From: Clostridia bacterium
GTDB lineage: Bacteria; Bacillota; Clostridia; Oscillospirales; Butyricicoccaceae
Length of the DNA: 5,650 nucleotides
Direction: 5' to 3'
NCBI GenBank assembly: GCA_017552495.1
Contig: JAFZPW010000137.1
Coordinates: 1 to 5,650 of the forward strand
Shown piece by piece: positions 5,370-5,650 of this stretch. The first letter of the stretch is position 1; every line of letters begins with the position of its first letter. The translations under genes and the position numbers were made by a program. The notes beneath the pieces are model-generated. The model was not told the DNA's origin, searched no databases, and saw only the letters and a program-made list of their open reading frames with translations.

Positions 5370-5385
5370 CACTTTTTGCAAAGTG
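5370..5385 (+). repeat. Small hairpin next to the guaA ribosome binding site
   Basis: CACTTT (5370-5375) and AAAGTG (5380-5385) pair around TTGC. The 3' arm overlaps the Shine-Dalgarno region TGAGG (5384-5388). A further CACTTTG at 5344-5350 is an upstream copy of the same arm. This could weakly affect translation, or be chance in an AT-rich spacer. Confidence 0.3.
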
Positions 5386-5395
5386 AGGTCATGAT

Positions 5396-5650
5396 ATGAA
5401 AAAACAAAGTCGCGTTTTGGTATTGGATTTCGGCGGGCAATATAACTTGCTGGTGGCGCGCCGGGTGCGGGAGTGCGGCGTGTATTGCGAAATCAAGCCC
5501 TGGTCGGTCTCTCTCGAAGCAATAGAGGCGTTCGCCCCCGACGGGATCATCTTTACCGGCGGCCCCGCCACCGTGTTTGACGACGGCGCGCCGATGATCG
5601 ACAAGCGCGTTTTCGAACTGGGCGTGCCCGTGCTGGGCATTTGCTACGGC
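5396..5650 (+). CDS. guaA: GMP synthase (glutamine-hydrolysing), N-terminal amidotransferase part, truncated by window end
   Basis: The first 85 residues are visible and the frame is open at the window end. It matches the class I glutamine amidotransferase domain of GuaA, which releases ammonia from glutamine to aminate XMP to GMP in purine synthesis. Motifs are VLVLDFGGQYN (residues 7-17), ARRVRECGVYCEI (21-33), FTGGPATVF (53-61) and the nucleophile elbow GICYG (81-85) with catalytic Cys83, at the position expected for GuaA (Cys86 in E. coli). DFGGQYN near the N-terminus separates GuaA from most other amidotransferases such as CarA or TrpG. The start ATG 5396 is 7 nt after TGAGG. An earlier ATG at 5391 runs straight into a TGA stop. 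The His/Glu of the catalytic triad, the ATP-pyrophosphatase domain and the C-terminal dimerisation domain lie outside. Confidence 0.92.
   Translation, partial: MKKQSRVLVLDFGGQYNLLVARRVRECGVYCEIKPWSVSLEAIEAFAPDGIIFTGGPATVFDDGAPMIDKRVFELGVPVLGICYG

Overview
The window looks like chromosomal DNA from a moderately GC-rich member of the Bacillota, most likely a clostridial lineage. This is inferred from a canonical T-box leader, consensus AGGAGG ribosome binding sites, an S-layer-homology (SLH) surface protein and a TrpB2-type tryptophan synthase beta chain. There are six clear protein genes, two of them cut by the window edges, plus one plausible 29-codon small ORF. No tRNA, rRNA, CRISPR array or mobile element was seen.

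Positions 1-1113 (+ strand): the 3' part of a fold-type III PLP enzyme of the D-serine dehydratase / D-threonine aldolase family, then, 26 nt later, a GNAT acetyltransferase, closed by a very strong 15-18 bp GC-rich hairpin terminator. Positions 1121-2848 (- strand): a standalone TrpB2-like gene. It is preceded by a complete tryptophan T-box riboswitch (UGG specifier, IIA/B pseudoknot, stem III, antiterminator and competing terminator) and a perfect TTGACA-17-TATAAT promoter. This unit converges on the GNAT gene.

Positions 2849-3064: a divergent control region. On the - strand it holds a 29-codon acidic small ORF with a good ribosome binding site. Toward the + strand it holds a weak promoter overlapped by a perfect 14-bp palindrome. 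Positions 3086-3913 (+): a standalone homocysteine S-methyltransferase equivalent to the N-terminal domain of MetH, probably started at a TTG codon. A bidirectional hairpin terminator at 3933-3960 serves this gene and the convergent gene that follows.

Positions 3964-5256 (- strand): a secreted or cell-wall-attached protein with an N-terminal signal segment, cadherin/Ig-like beta-domains and C-terminal SLH repeats. A 139-bp divergent spacer separates it from guaA (GMP synthase, + strand, from 5396), which runs off the window just after its catalytic cysteine motif.

The genes do not form one pathway. The common thread is amino-acid and nucleotide housekeeping (D-amino acid, Trp, Met, GMP) with separate promoters and compact terminators. 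The best-supported regulatory system is the Trp T-box controlling TrpB2. The least explained elements are the 29-codon ORF and the 14-bp palindrome. I saw no evidence of a wholly new system.
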